Made by a program: the position numbers and the translations under genes. 64,000 nucleotides of DNA from the NCBI GenBank assembly GCA_028564925.1, contig CM053033.1, positions 207,021,607-207,085,606 on the forward strand, given 5' to 3'. Below, piece after piece: positions 9,896 to 21,604 of this stretch. The notes under the pieces are model-generated. The model was given only the letters and a program-made list of their open reading frames with translations. It made no database searches and had not been told where the DNA came from. Origin of the DNA: Lithobates sylvaticus (Eukaryota > Chordata > Amphibia > Anura > Ranidae). The first letter of the stretch is position 1. Every line of letters begins with the position of its first letter.

Positions 9896-12800
9896 ATGGC
9901 TGGAAGACCGCCAAGGGGAGGCAGAGCGTGCAGAGCCAAGAACACAGGGCAGGCAGGCTCTGTTTCTAGTGGACGTGGCCGTGGACGTGGACGTGGTCGT
10001 GCATCGTCATCAGCACGTGGCCATGGGACACGCGCGTCTTTGTTTTCGGCAGCTGGACATGTGGAGCCGCATCATGCTGAAGGCTTGGTAGAATGGATGA
10101 CCAAGCCCTCCTCATCCTCCTCATCCTCTCTCACCCAGGCTCAGGGTACTGACAGAGCATCATCAGCCACCCCTTCCCTAGACCCACCATGTCCTCCTGA
10201 GGAGTCCCCCGAACTCTTTGAGCACAGTGTTGGGTACATGCTCCAGGAGGATGCCCAACGATTCGAAGGCTCGGATGACGATACCCAGCTTGAGGAATCT
10301 GGCAGTACTGTTCCACCAGCTGCAGCTTACTGCCAGGTTTGCTCTAGTGGTGAAGAGGGAGGGGATGATGAGGTCACTGACTCCACGTGGGTGCCTCAAG
10401 GGAGAGAGGATGAGGAGGAGGACGAGGAGGAGGAGGATGCGGCGTCACATGTCCAACGAGGCAGGATGCCCCCTGGAGGCCAGGTAGAGGCCAGCACAGC
10501 AACTGTACAACACCGCAGAGCTCCGCCTGTGCAGGGCGCTGCCTCTGCACGTTATCAGAAAAGTTCTTTGGTGTGGGCCTTTTTTGAGACGAGTGCAGCA
10601 GATTGCTATTTGCAATATTTGTCTCAAGCGTATCTCGCGTGGCCAAAACATCAGCCGCTTGGGCACGACAAGCATGACCAGACATATGGCGACCTGCCAT
10701 GCAGCTCGTTGGCAGGCACACATAAAAGACCCACACCAAAGAACTAAGCGGACCTCTCCTTGCTCCTCCTCAGCTGGGATCTCCATCCCCACTACACCTT
10801 CAGTCCTCTCTGAAAGCTGCTCTGAGAGGACTGAAGGTGTAGAATTCGGTGTGTCACAACCAAGTACTTGCAGTACACCGACGTCCGATTGCAGCAGGCA
10901 AATTTCCCTGCCCCAGCTGCTGGACCGTAGAAAGAAGTACACTCCCAGCCATCCACATGCCCAGCGGTTGAATGCTAGCCTTGCTAAATTGCTAGCACTT
11001 CAACTGCTGCCTTTTCAGTTGGTAGACTCGGCCCCCTTCCGTGAGTTTGTTCAATGTGCGGTTCCTCAGTGGCAGGTTCCCAAACGCCACTTTTTCTCGC
11101 GGAAGGCGATTCCGTCTCTCTACCGGCATGTGGAGGGCAATGTCCATGCCTCGCTGGACAGGGCGGTCAGCGGTAAGGTGCATATTACCGCTGACTCATG
11201 GTCCAGCAGGCATGGACAGGGACGGTACCTTTCTTTCACGGCCCATTGGGTCACTCTATTGGCAGCTGGGAGGGATGCAGGACAAGGTGCAGTAGTGTTG
11301 GAGGTTGTTCCGCCACCACGCCTCCAAAACGCGACTACTGCTACTGGTTGTGACACACCTCTCTCCTCCACCCCCTCCTCTTCTTCTTCCTCCAGTGCTC
11401 TGTCCTTGGAACCAGCGGTGCTCCGTAGGCGTACAAGGGGCTACGCAAGTACGCAGGCAAAAAGATGCCATGCCGTGCTTGCGCTGGTGTGTTTGGGGGA
11501 CAGGAGCCACACTGGGCCAGAGGTTCTGGCAGCTCTGCAGGGGCAGGCCGAGAGGTGGTTGACGCCACGTCAGCTTAAGCCAGGAATGGTCGTTTCTGAC
11601 AATGGCACCAACCTCCTCTCCGCCCTGCGACAGGGGCAGCTCACCCATGTGCCCTGCATGGCTCACGTCCTCAACCTGGTGGTGCAGCGGTTCTTGGGCA
11701 GGTTCCCAGGCTTACAGGATGTCCTGAGGCAGGCCAGGAAAGTCTGTGTGCATTTCCGCCGATCTTATAATGCCAGTGCTCGGCTGACTGAGCTGCAAAA
11801 GGAGCTGAACCTGCCCAAGAACCGCCTAATATCTGACATGCCCACCAGGTGGAACTCAACGTTGGCCATGCTGCAGCGACTGCACACGCAGCAGAGGGCC
11901 ATCAATGAGTACCTTTGCGACTACGGCACCAGGACAGGGTCAGGGGAGCTTGGTTTTTTTTCCCCACGTCAGTGGAGCATGATCAGGGATGCATGCACTG
12001 TCCTCTCACCATTTGAGGAGGCCACGAGGATGGTGAGCAGTGACAGTGCATGCATCAGTGACACTGTCCCTCTTGTCCACCTGTTGGAGCATACGCTGCG
12101 TGGGATAATGGACAGGGCACTTGAGGCAGAACAGAGGCAGGAAGAGGAGGACTTCCTTGCCTCTCAAGGCCCCCTTTATCCGGACAGTGTTCCTTCTGTC
12201 CCACCCATCACACAGGAAGAGGATGAGGAGGAGGAGGAGGAGGAGGAGGAGGATTGTGTGAGCATGGAGGTGGAGCCTGGCACTCAGCATCAGCAGCAGC
12301 AGTCTTTTAGGGATGATGTACAGTCCCAACAAGCCAGTGGACTTGTACGTGGCTGGGAGGAGGTGGCTGGCGATCATGTCATCCTCAGTGACCCAGAAGA
12401 CTCCGGACCGAATGCCTCAGCTAACCTACGCTGCATGGCCTCCCTGATCCTGCAAAGCCTGCGGAAGGATCCTCGTGTTCTTCGATCAAGGAGAGGGACC
12501 ATTACTGGCTGGCCACTCTCCTTGATCCGCGGTACAAGGGTAAGGTTGCGGACCTTATCTTGCCGTCGCAGAGGGAGCAGAGGATGAGACATCTCAGGGA
12601 GGCCTTGCAGAAAGGTCTGTGCAACGCGTTCCCAGAAACTGGGAGGCTACAAACTCCTGGTCCTGGGCGACGAGTTGCTGAGGCTTCGGTCAGTGGCAGA
12701 AGGAGCGGTGGGGAAGGTGGACGTCTGACCGATGCGTTCAGACAATTTTTTTAGTCCGCAGCCCCAAGGTATGATCGGTTCCAGCAACCATCGCCAGCGT

Positions 12801-13112
12801 CTGATATACATGGTGCAGGAATACCTTGGGGCAAGGTCAGACTTGGACACCTTTCCCACCGAAAATCCTCTGGCTTACTGGGTCCTGAGGATGGATCACT
12901 GGCCAGAGCTTGCACAGTATGCAATTGAGCTACTGGCCTGTCCTGCCTCCAGCGTTCTTTCCGAACGCACATTCAGTGCTGCTGGAGGATTTGTGACTGA
13001 TCATAGGGTGCGCCTGTCCACCGCCTCGGTTGATCGACTGACATTCATCAAAATGAATCAGTCTTGGATCACTACCAGCTACCAGGCACCTGAGGCGGAT
13101 ATAACCGAATAA
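9896..13112 (+). pseudogene. hAT transposase gene (BED finger, DDE), three frameshifts
   Basis: Would encode the transposase that excises and reinserts the element. Start: ATG at 9896 (MAGRPPRGG), then an Arg/Gly-rich stretch and an acidic Ser/Glu-rich region. A BED zinc finger spans about 10555-10690 (VWAFFE, CNIC, RHMATCH). The RNase-H-like core shows a first Asp in TADSW (codon 11193-11195) and a second in SDNGTN (11598-11600); then HVPCMAHVLNLVVQ, DMPTRWNST, HYWLATLLDPRYKGKV, and the catalytic Glu in SSVLSERTFSAAGG (12963-12965) within the C-terminal dimerisation domain. Three frame changes interrupt it: near 10600 inside the BED finger, near 12487 before HYWLATLL, and between about 12660 and 12740. 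No in-frame stop beyond those caused by the shifts was noticed. Copy is dead as it stands, barring assembly error. Confidence 0.92.
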
Positions 13113-14060
13113 TTTTTAATGTCACATCCCTTCAAGACTGCCTATGCTGATGCTGAGTGACTGTCCTCTTATGTTCACTGACTATCCTCTTCCTCCTCCT
13201 CAATGATCCATGCCACCACACCAGTGCCTAAGGCACAATTTTTCAGCCCCTGTTTAACAGGGGCGTGTACTTCCAATTTTTTAAAAAAATGCTTCGCAAC
13301 ACGTGTGACTGCTGTGCTCCAAGTACAGTCTCTGTGAGGGGTTGCAGTGTTGTGGCACCAGCACCAGTGCCTAAGGCACAATTTTTCAGCCCCTGTTTAA
13401 CAGGGGCGGGTACTTACAATTTTTTTAAAAAAATGCTTCGCAACACGTGTGACTGCTGTGCTCCAAGTACAGTATCTGTGAGGGCCGGGTTGCAGTGTTG
13501 TGGCACCAGCACCAGTGCCTAAGGCACAATTTTTCAGCCCCTGTTTAACAGGGGCGGGTAATTACAAATCTTGATCTAATAGTTCACAGCAGGGCCCATT
13601 CCTGCGCCCACCAAGAGTAACTATGAGGGCCTGCAGTCTTGTGGCAACACCGTCCACCACCACCGCCAAAGGCCCAATTTTTCTGCCCTGTTCATCAGGT
13701 GCTTGCAATTACAAATCTTGATCTAATAACTCACAACAGGGCCCATTCCTGCGCCCACCAAGAGTAACTGTGAGGGCCTACAGTCTTGTGGCAACACCGT
13801 CCACCACCACCGCCAAAGGCCCAATTTTTCTGCCCTGTTCATCAGGTGCTTGCAATTACAAATCTTGATCTAATAACTCACAGCAGGGCCCATTCCTGCG
13901 CCCACCAAGAGTAACTGTGAGAGCTTACAGTCTTGTGGCAACACCGTCCACCACCACCACCACCCCCAATTTTTCTGCCCTGTTCAAAAGGTGCATGCAA
14001 TTACAAATCTTGATCTATTAACTCATAGCAGGGCCCATTCCTGTGCCCACCAGTCTTGTG
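13113..14060 (+). repeat. Two short tandem arrays in the hAT 3' region
   Basis: After the transposase stop come two arrays. The first (about 13215-13560) has about 2.5 copies of a 143-148 bp unit containing CTAAGGCACAATTTTTCAGC and AAAAAAATGCTTCGCAACAC. The second (about 13561-14060) has about 3.5 copies of a 145-147 bp unit containing ACAAATCTTGATCTAAT and GGGCCCATTCCTG, at 13564, 13711, 13858 and 14003. Non-coding; likely 3' UTR of the transposase. Confidence 0.9.
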
Positions 14061-14885
14061 GCTACACCAACATCTAATAGGGCACATTTCTGCAGAGTAT
14101 ATACGCCAGGCCCCTACTTTCAAACATCCAACTTACAAACGACTCCTACTTGCAAATGGAAAGAGAAAACAGGAAGTGAGAGGAAATCTACCCCTAGGAA
14201 GGGAAATTCTATCCTGTTAGATTTAATTTGGGAAAAAAGGTATCTCCTCTCTACTGATACTTTATCACCAATCCTTGTTTCAATTAAAACCCCACTTTTC
14301 CAAAAACATTTGTCATTGGGACGGAAAGTGAGGTGACATGTTCTGAACAGATGTGCAAAGACAGCAAATGTTACAGGGTGATAACCCCTCCCTATGTTCT
14401 CCAAAAAGCTTAAAAATAGATTTTTTGGGGATGGAGCTACACTTCATAATGTACCTGTTCAGATTCTACTTAAGAACAAACCTAAAGCCGCAAGTGGTTT
14501 TAAATGGCTTCTTTTTTTCCTTTACAAATGTCATTTTGTGCAAGGACAGTTCTAAACACGGAAACACATGCCACTTCACAGGCATACTTTAGACACCCCC
14601 CAGGTACCATATTTAAAGGAAAATTTCACTTTTTTTTTTTTCACTTTATGCATCATTAAAATGACTGCTCCCGAAAAAACGTTAGTTTTTAAAAGTTCTT
14701 TTTGCATTGATATATGTCCCCTGGGGCAGGACCCGGGTCCCCAAACCTGTTTTATGACATTAACATGCATATTGGCCGTTGTAATTAGCACTTTTGATTT
14801 CGAACGTTCGCGTCCATTATAACGTATAGGGTTCGAAAATTCGCGCGAACTTTCGGTCCGTTCGAAGGTTCTGGTTCGAACCGAA
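14061..14885 (+). other. hAT right non-coding and subterminal region
   Basis: No gene seen. Near 14800-14885 the sequence becomes rich in TTCGAA/TTCGCG motifs (CGAACGTTCGCG, GGTTCGAACCGAA), which looks like a right subterminal region. The related minus-strand element has a comparable TTCGGG/CCGAAC-rich end at 25560-25690. Continues into the gap. Confidence 0.6.
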
Positions 14886-15361
14886 NNNNNNNNNNNNNNN
14901 NNNNNNNNNNNNNNNNNNNNNNNNNNNNNNNNNNNNNNNNNNNNNNNNNNNNNNNNNNNNNNNNNNNNNNNNNNNNNNNNNNNNNNNNNNNNNNNNNNNN
15001 NNNNNNNNNNNNNNNNNNNNNNNNNNNNNNNNNNNNNNNNNNNNNNNNNNNNNNNNNNNNNNNNNNNNNNNNNNNNNNNNNNNNNNNNNNNNNNNNNNNN
15101 NNNNNNNNNNNNNNNNNNNNNNNNNNNNNNNNNNNNNNNNNNNNNNNNNNNNNNNNNNNNNNNNNNNNNNNNNNNNNNNNNNNNNNNNNNNNNNNNNNNN
15201 NNNNNNNNNNNNNNNNNNNNNNNNNNNNNNNNNNNNNNNNNNNNNNNNNNNNNNNNNNNNNNNNNNNNNNNNNNNNNNNNNNNNNNNNNNNNNNNNNNNN
15301 NNNNNNNNNNNNNNNNNNNNNNNNNNNNNNNNNNNNNNNNNNNNNNNNNNNNNNNNNNNNN
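14886..15361. other. Assembly gap (476 Ns)
   Basis: Run of N. It hides the right end of the hAT element, its target-site duplication, any leftover L1-1 3' tail and the true 5' end of L1-2. Confidence 1.
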
Positions 15362-16784
15362 TTCACTGCACCACGTGACGCAGCGGCATGGCTGGATTCG
15401 TTACCCCCCGCTCACTAACAGTTCCCTGTGGCCGGCTCGGATGGCCCTACACCCTGCTCCAAGGCTTCCTGGTATTGGGACGATTGCCTGACTGACTTCC
15501 TCCAACTGAATCGTTTACGCTTCCCACCTGTGGACATACATCTACGATAGCGGCCCCCTCTGCAGACGGAGGCACGTGGACCCTGCTGCGGCTGCCCTGA
15601 ACTCACCCTGAAGGTATTAGGCAGGCCTTTTACGGACTATGCTGAGGGGGGTATGGGGTGCCGCGCTTACTGAGGATAATGTGCTGCCCATGTGATCCTT
15701 GTAGGCGCTGGGATGATGATGCTGCTGTGCCTTCCCGGGACGGTATGTACTGTACAACTGCCCTATGGTGACTTGCCAGGCGGCCTGGGAATGGTATGTG
15801 GTCCACTGACTAGAGACAGGATGCATGCCTTTATCGCGTACTGTGCCCGGCTATGGGCGGCCGGAAGAGGGACAGCTGCGCGGTGTACAGAGACACAATC
15901 CAGCAACTGTCTGCAAGTGGAAGAGGTCTCTCCCCTTCTCTCCGTGTAGGCATGCACCGCCGACGGAGCTTACATTCTAGACCGGGCTCGGTCCTACTTC
16001 TCATCGGCATGCATGGTGGCAGGGGTTTTTTTTTTTTTTCTTTTTTGATCCGGGTGGGTGTCTCAGGGTCTGGGAGTTGAATATAATTGCAACGGCAGAC
16101 AATGTCCTACAAATGTATAGACTAATGGAGTTGGAGTACTGGGGGTGGGTTCCGCCTGTAGCGGGCTGTGGTGAGTTTTTTGTTTTTTATTTGATGGCCC
16201 CCGTGCGGCGCCGAAAGGGTTATACCATAGTTCACTTGCACTAGATATGTTTTTCCCTTTTTGGGGGGGGTGGATATCTGTTTTTTCCTGCCCCCCCTAC
16301 TCTCGCTATTTTATATGAGTTTCTCCTTTGTTTTTGTTTTTTTCCTGTAACAAAGCACTGCGCCCCTGGTATTAGCTGGGAGACTGATGATGTGGATCTA
16401 TAATGCCAGCATCTCTGCTGGTCTGCTCACTGTTCCTCTCACTATATGTGAGCGCCCTCTGTGATTTGATGTTCTTGTTGGGGGTTTGGGGATATGATCA
16501 CCTTCAGGTTTTTGTGGGGGTGGGGGGGGGGGGGGGTATTATCTCTGCTGTTGCAGAGGTCCGGGAAAAGTTTACTCTCGGTTATTAGTTTGGAGTCGCT
16601 TACCAAGGAAAGGTATAATGTACCGGTATTTAAATGCAATCTCATAGTTCTACTGATGCAAAATGTACACCTGCAATATGTGATAGACACATCTGATTGT
16701 TATGTTTCTATGTCTATGTTAGGACTTCTTGGGGGGGGGGGGGGGACCTGGGGACCCTGCTCACTTATTTCAACCCTCTCATAC

Positions 16785-19700
16785 ATGGCTAATCTCTCCA
16801 TAATTTCTTGGAATGTTAGAGGCATGAACTCGGCCGTTAAGAGATCGCTGGTGTTTAAATACATACAAAAGTATAACCCCCATATCTGCATCTTTCAGGA
16901 AACACACTTGGTGGGTGCGCGGATATTGGGGCTCAAAAAGGCCTGGGTTGGAATGCACCAACATTCCACTTATTCTACGTATGCGAGGGGTGTGAGCATC
17001 CTGGTCCGCAGGTCCCTTCCGATCCAGCTGCTGGATGTACAAATTGACCCGGGGGGGGGGGGGAAGATACGTAATACTGCATGTTTCCCTTTATGACAAA
17101 AATGTAGTGCTAGTGGGCTTATATCTCCGGCCAAGGTGCAACTTTATACGATATCATGCAAATGGTGCTGGGCTATGACACTAGAGAGGTTTTCTTCTTT
17201 GGCGATTTTAATATGGTGCCACAGAGAGAGGGCAGAATGTGCACACAAGCCCACATCTCACCTGATTTGAGGAACTGGGCAGATACATATGGTCTCACTG
17301 ACATTTGGAGGCAGTTCCACCCATTTGACAGGGAGTACACGTCACTCGTCCTCCTATAGGACGCTCTCACGCATTGATCTGGCCTACGGGTCCTCAGGGA
17401 CGCTGAGCTGGATCAGAGAAGCGAAAACACTTGCCAAGGGGCATATCGGACCATGCCCCTATACAAGTTAGGTTAGCACTATCTAACCCCCCGGGCCTGA
17501 GGCTGTGGCATTTATCCAGGTTCTGGGCAACTGACGAACGTTTACAGGAGGGTATGCTGGAGGCCATTTGTGATTTTTGGCTACGGAACGGGTCCACCTC
17601 AGGAGCTGCTGTTCTGTGGGACACCTTTAAGGCATGGGTAAGGGGCGAATACATCTCCCGTATAGCTTCCTTGCAGAGAGAGGCTTCCCGGTCACTGGAG
17701 TCACTGGAAAGTGCTGCGGCAACTAAGGAGGCTACCTTTATTCAGTCTCCTACGGCTACAAACCACAGGATGTGGCAGGGGGCTCTCCGAGACCTCTTAC
17801 TACATAATGTGGAGCAGACTAAAAAATCCATGCTTTACTCTAAACAGAAGATTTTCGAACATGGCAATAAAAATGGTAGGTTGCTGGCTTGGTTGGCTAG
17901 AGATCACTCTGCTTCTACTCATATAGCTAACATTGCTGACGCCCATGGGAATGTTTTGTCTTCTCCAGACGACATTAACACCAGGTTTTTGGAATTTTTT
18001 CAAGCGGTGTATGCCTCTAGAGCTGACTTCTCCTCATCGGAACTGGAGGCATATCTTGCTGCTGTCCCCTTCCCGGTTCTGTCCCAGGAAAAACAAAAAG
18101 TGTTAGAAGAAACCATTACTCTTGAGGAAGTACAAACCGCAATTAGTAGTCTGCAGAGTGGTAAGACCCCTGGGGTGGACGGCTTGCCCACGGAATTTTA
18201 CTCAACATGTTGAATTACTGGCGCCTAGGTTAACGGCTCTCTTCACGGACCTGACTGAGACAGAAGCTCTGCCAGAGTCCATGGAGGAAGCGGTGATTGT
18301 CCTGATCCCCAAGCCCGGCAAAGACCCCCGAGAATGCGGGTCCTACAGGCCTATTTCACTGCTCAATGTGGATGCAAAAATATTGGCCAAAATACTGGCT
18401 ATTCGGTTGGCCACTGTAATATCTACATTGATCCACACTGACCAGACTGGCTTTATGCCGGGTAAGAACACGGACATTAATATCAGAAGACTTTTCTTAA
18501 ACCAGTCTCTTGCGCACGATAACACGGGCACTCGAGTCATTGCCTCTCTCGATGCCGAGAAGGCATTTGACTCCGTGGAGTGGGGATACTTATGGGAGGT
18601 TTTGAGACGTTTTGGTTTTGGTCCCAAGTTCATACACGCAATACAACTACTATATAGGTCACCGAAGGCTAGAGTTCGTACAAACAATGTGGTATCTAGT
18701 GCATTCACACTGCATAGAGGAACCCGCCAAGGGTGCCCTCTATCCCCCAGTCTTTTTGCCCTGGCTTTAGAACCACTGGCGATTCTGGTCAGGGAATTGC
18801 AGCGGGTTCGGGGGCTGAGGCTAGGTAACCTGGAGGAAAAAATATCGCTCTATGCGGACGATACTTTACTTTTCTTAAATGATGCTGGCCCATCCCTGTC
18901 GGCTGCACTGGACCTATTTGACAGATTCGGCAGAATGTCTGGAGTTCGCATTAACTGGACCAAGTCAGTGCTGTTCCCAGTGGATGATCGAGCCCGGGCC
19001 ACCCCAGATCCGATACCTCTGGTGTGGGTAACAGAATTTAAGTACCTTGGGGTTAGGGTGGCCAGGGAGGTTTCCCAGTATTTCGCTTTGAACTTGGTCC
19101 CTCAGCTCCGACTTGTTAAGGACAAATGTCAGCTGTGGTCCGGGCTTCCGCTGAACTTATTGGGTCGCATTGGTATTCTTAAGATGATCTTGCTACCCAA
19201 GCTGAACTATTTCTTCAGGAATAGCCCGGTTTGGATACCAGTGACCTTCTTTAGGGAAATAGACAAATGCGTTTTAGCATTTTTATGGCACGGCTCGGTC
19301 CCTCGGTTAGCTAAGTCCACGTTGCAACTGCCAATTGAATTTGGGGGATTAGCCCTCCCAAACTTCCAAACGTATTACTTGGCGGCGATGCTGGTCAGGG
19401 TACGCTGGTGGTTGGAGGCGCAACATACGAATGCAGCGGTCTGTACTGAAGCGAATAGGGTGGGCTCTATGCAAGCTTTGCAAACACTGGCGTTCAAAGG
19501 GACGGGGGCATGCAGGGATCTACCTGCCCCGACCAAAGCCACTGTGAAGGTGTGGACCATATCCAGACGTAGATTCTCTCAGCCGGGCCGCTGGTCTCCG
19601 GACCAGCCTCTCTGGGAGAATCCGAATTTTCCCCATCTTAAAATGGTCCCAGACCCGCAAATATGGACCAGATTTGGCATTGGGACTCTGGGGGACGTCA

Positions 19701-20497
19701 TGCCCTCGGGGAACCTATTGTCGTTCCCCCAATTGACCAGGAAGTATGCCTTGCCGGGTTGGATGTACTTTCGGTACATCCAGCTTCGACATGCTATGAG
19801 GGCTCAGTTCTGCTCTCCTCCACTGATACAGCGGGACCCGGTGGAGGACCTCTTGGCCTCCGATGCTCTTAAGAAACCTCTCTCTGCACTGTATGCTACA
19901 CTCCTGTCCAAGGATTTCCCAAAATTAGATAGGTTGTGGGACAAATGGAAAGTGGATATACCAGGCTTGGAGAGGGAGGACTGGGAAGACTGCCTGGAAC
20001 AGGGACCTAAGTTGGTCGTCTCAGCTGCTGATAAATTGGTGCAAACAAAGTTTCTCCATAGAGTGTACTTCACCCCGGAACGGTTGTCCAAGATATACCC
20101 AGGCAGGGACTCTGGTTGTCCCAGATGTAGGACACAGTTGGGTTCATTTATCCATATGTTTTGGGAATGCCCTCAGATAGCACGATACTGGGCAAGTGTC
20201 TTTGAGCAGCTGAATGGGCGTTTGGACCTATCGGTCCCTGCGAATCCTGAGGTGGCCCTGTTGGGGGTACACGACGACGACCAGAGGTCGCACCACTGTA
20301 AGTTGCTGATTTCATATCTCCTGTTGTATGCAAAAAAGGAAATACTGTGCCACTGGAAGTCGCCGTCTCCCCCAACGGTTGCCACTTGGGAGGCTAAAAT
20401 TAATGCTGCCCTCCCCTTATACAAATTGACTTACATTAGTCGGGGATGTCCCTGGAAGTTTGACAAGGTGTGGTTGCCATGGACTGGGGAGTATTAG
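16785..20497 (+). pseudogene. L1-2 ORF2 (endonuclease-RT), about five frameshifts
   Basis: ATG at 16785 gives MANLSIISWNVRGMNSAVKR, the endonuclease N-terminus, then CIFQETHL and FFFGDFNMVP. The endonuclease part is broken by frame changes: in a G-run near 17050-17065, near 17125, near 17345, and near 17415-17430. Another, near 18200, lies between TPGVDGLPTEF and the RT core. From about 18205 to the stop at 20497 one frame stays open, with RPISLLNVDAKI, LDAEKAFDSVEW, TRQGCPLSPSLFAL, YADDTLLF (about 18851-18874) and a C-terminal CPRC...H...C cluster near 20118-20172. L1/Tx1 group by motif likeness. Confidence 0.9.
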
Positions 20498-20579
20498 GTA
20501 AAATGTGTGTGTGGGGGGGTGCATGCATGTGTGTGTGGGGGTGTGCATGCATGTGTGTGGGTGTGCGAGCGGGCGGTGG

Positions 20580-20945
20580 GGATTCACAGTGGCAGCATCT
20601 GCACACTGGCAGCATTTGATGGGCACAGTGAGCTGGCGGCATTTGATGGCACAGCGGCGGCATTTGATGGGCACAGTGGCCTTTGATGGGCACAGTAGCA
20701 GAGTTTGATGGGCACAGTGGCAGCATGTGATGGGCACAGTGGCGACACTCGATGCTACAGTGGTGGCGTTTGATGGTACAGTGGCTGCAATTGATGGGCA
20801 CAGTGGCGACATTTGATGGTACAGTGGCTGCAATTGATGGGCACAGTGGCGACATTTGATGGTACAGTGGCTGCAATTGATGGGCACAGTGGCTGCAATG
20901 ATGGGCACAGTGGCGACATTTGATGGTACAGTGGCTGTAATTGAT
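20580..20945 (+). repeat. Minisatellite, about 21-bp unit in a 43-bp dimer
   Basis: Repeats of the type GATGGGCACAGTGGC with TTTGATGGTACAGTGGC. In the right part the dimer recurs every 43 bp (TGATGGT at 20771, 20814, 20857). Similar GGCACTGAT-type repeats occur at 33208-33430. Confidence 0.9.
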
Positions 20946-21034
20946 GTTTTTATTTCTGATTTTTTTTTTTTTGTTTGCTTATGCCCCCCTAAAAATTTTG
21001 AGCACCAGCTGTCACTGGTTTATATGTGCATTTA

Positions 21035-21096
21035 TATATATATAAATATATATATATATTTATATATATATATATATAGTGTGTGTGTGTGTGTGT
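21035..21096. repeat. (TA)n then (GT)n microsatellite
   Basis: Simple-sequence tract of alternating TA followed directly by GT repeats, inside the element inserted in the L1-2 3' UTR. Confidence 0.95.
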
Positions 21097-21570
21097 TTTT
21101 TATATAAAAATTAAGAAATCGGTTCCATTATATGCAGCCACCCACTTGTGACTGGGCCCTGGTGTTCCAACATCGGGCTCGGAGTAAAGAGCTTTGTCCG
21201 GAGGTCGGGGGGGGGGGGGCCCTCCATGGTTTCTTGCATCGGGGCCTGAGGGTTCTAGTTACGCCACTGCCCCTCACCCCTCCTTCCCCCGTCCCCCCCC
21301 CCTCTTCCTACTCCCACACTCTCTTATGTCACCGGGTTGAGTTTTCTCCATTTGCTTCTTGCTCCTTGCCCCCACTGGGGAAAGGAGGGTTGACATATAT
21401 CTTGAAGGATGCTTGGTTAATATCACCCAGATTGCTGTAATGTATACTGTTTTTTAGGATGAATAGCTGAAGTCCTGTACTCGGTCTAGATTAACTACTA
21501 TGAATCATATGTACTGATTGCATCTATTGTGTTAACCTGTTCATTTACCCTGTACTGTATGCTTTCCTTC

Positions 21571-21604
21571 AATAAAGCACTCCTGTTTTATTAAAAAAAA
21601 AAAG
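21571..21604 (+). terminator. L1-2 polyadenylation signal and A-tail
   Basis: AATAAA at 21571-21576, then TTTTATT and a 12-base A-tail ending at 21604. Marks the 3' end of L1-2. Confidence 0.85.

Larger units (their letters stand above)
3791..14885 (+). mobile_element. Large hAT DNA transposon with tandem-array 5' region; right end in gap
   Basis: Cut-and-paste element of at least 11 kb. Left end about GGATGGGC at 3791, followed by hairpins, a TATA box, a 5.6 kb tandem array, a BED-finger/DDE hAT transposase gene (broken), two more tandem arrays and a TTCGAA-rich right subterminal region that runs into 476 Ns. The right terminal repeat and target-site duplication cannot be seen. Family call rests on the transposase: BED zinc finger, HYWLATLLDPRYKGKV block and C-terminal dimerisation domain. 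A shorter relative with the same plan lies on the minus strand at 25551-27160. Confidence 0.85.
20498..21269. mobile_element. hAT-type MITE inserted in the L1-2 3' UTR, with satellite-like core
   Basis: The right end is TAGTTACGCCACTG, ending at 21269; reversed this reads CAGTGGCGTAACTA, a typical hAT-like terminus. The left terminus is not clear and may have been overwritten by GT-rich simple sequence just after the ORF2 stop. The interior is a minisatellite and (TA)n/(GT)n tracts; no coding sequence. Confidence 0.5.
15362..21604 (+). mobile_element. L1-2 LINE, 5' end in gap, A-tail at 21593-21604
   Basis: Second plus-strand L1. 15362-16784 is GC-rich leader with several G and T homopolymer runs (for example near 16517-16535 and 16731-16745); no ORF1 was recognised in it. 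ORF2 follows (16785-20497), then a 3' UTR into which another element has inserted, then AATAAA and an A-tail. It inserted into a short TTAA element: sequence directly after the A-tail (21605 on) begins mid-element. Confidence 0.88.

Noticed and set aside
11305-11666. Several open frames on both strands of the hAT transposase
   Set aside because: Shadows of the transposase frame; no domain matches.
14785-15366. Open frame across the run of Ns
   Set aside because: It exists only because unknown bases contain no stops.
20417-20908. Cys/His-rich minus-strand frames resembling zinc fingers (CSHCTIKCRHC type)
   Set aside because: Translation of the 43-bp minisatellite dimer; the periodicity is that of the DNA repeat.
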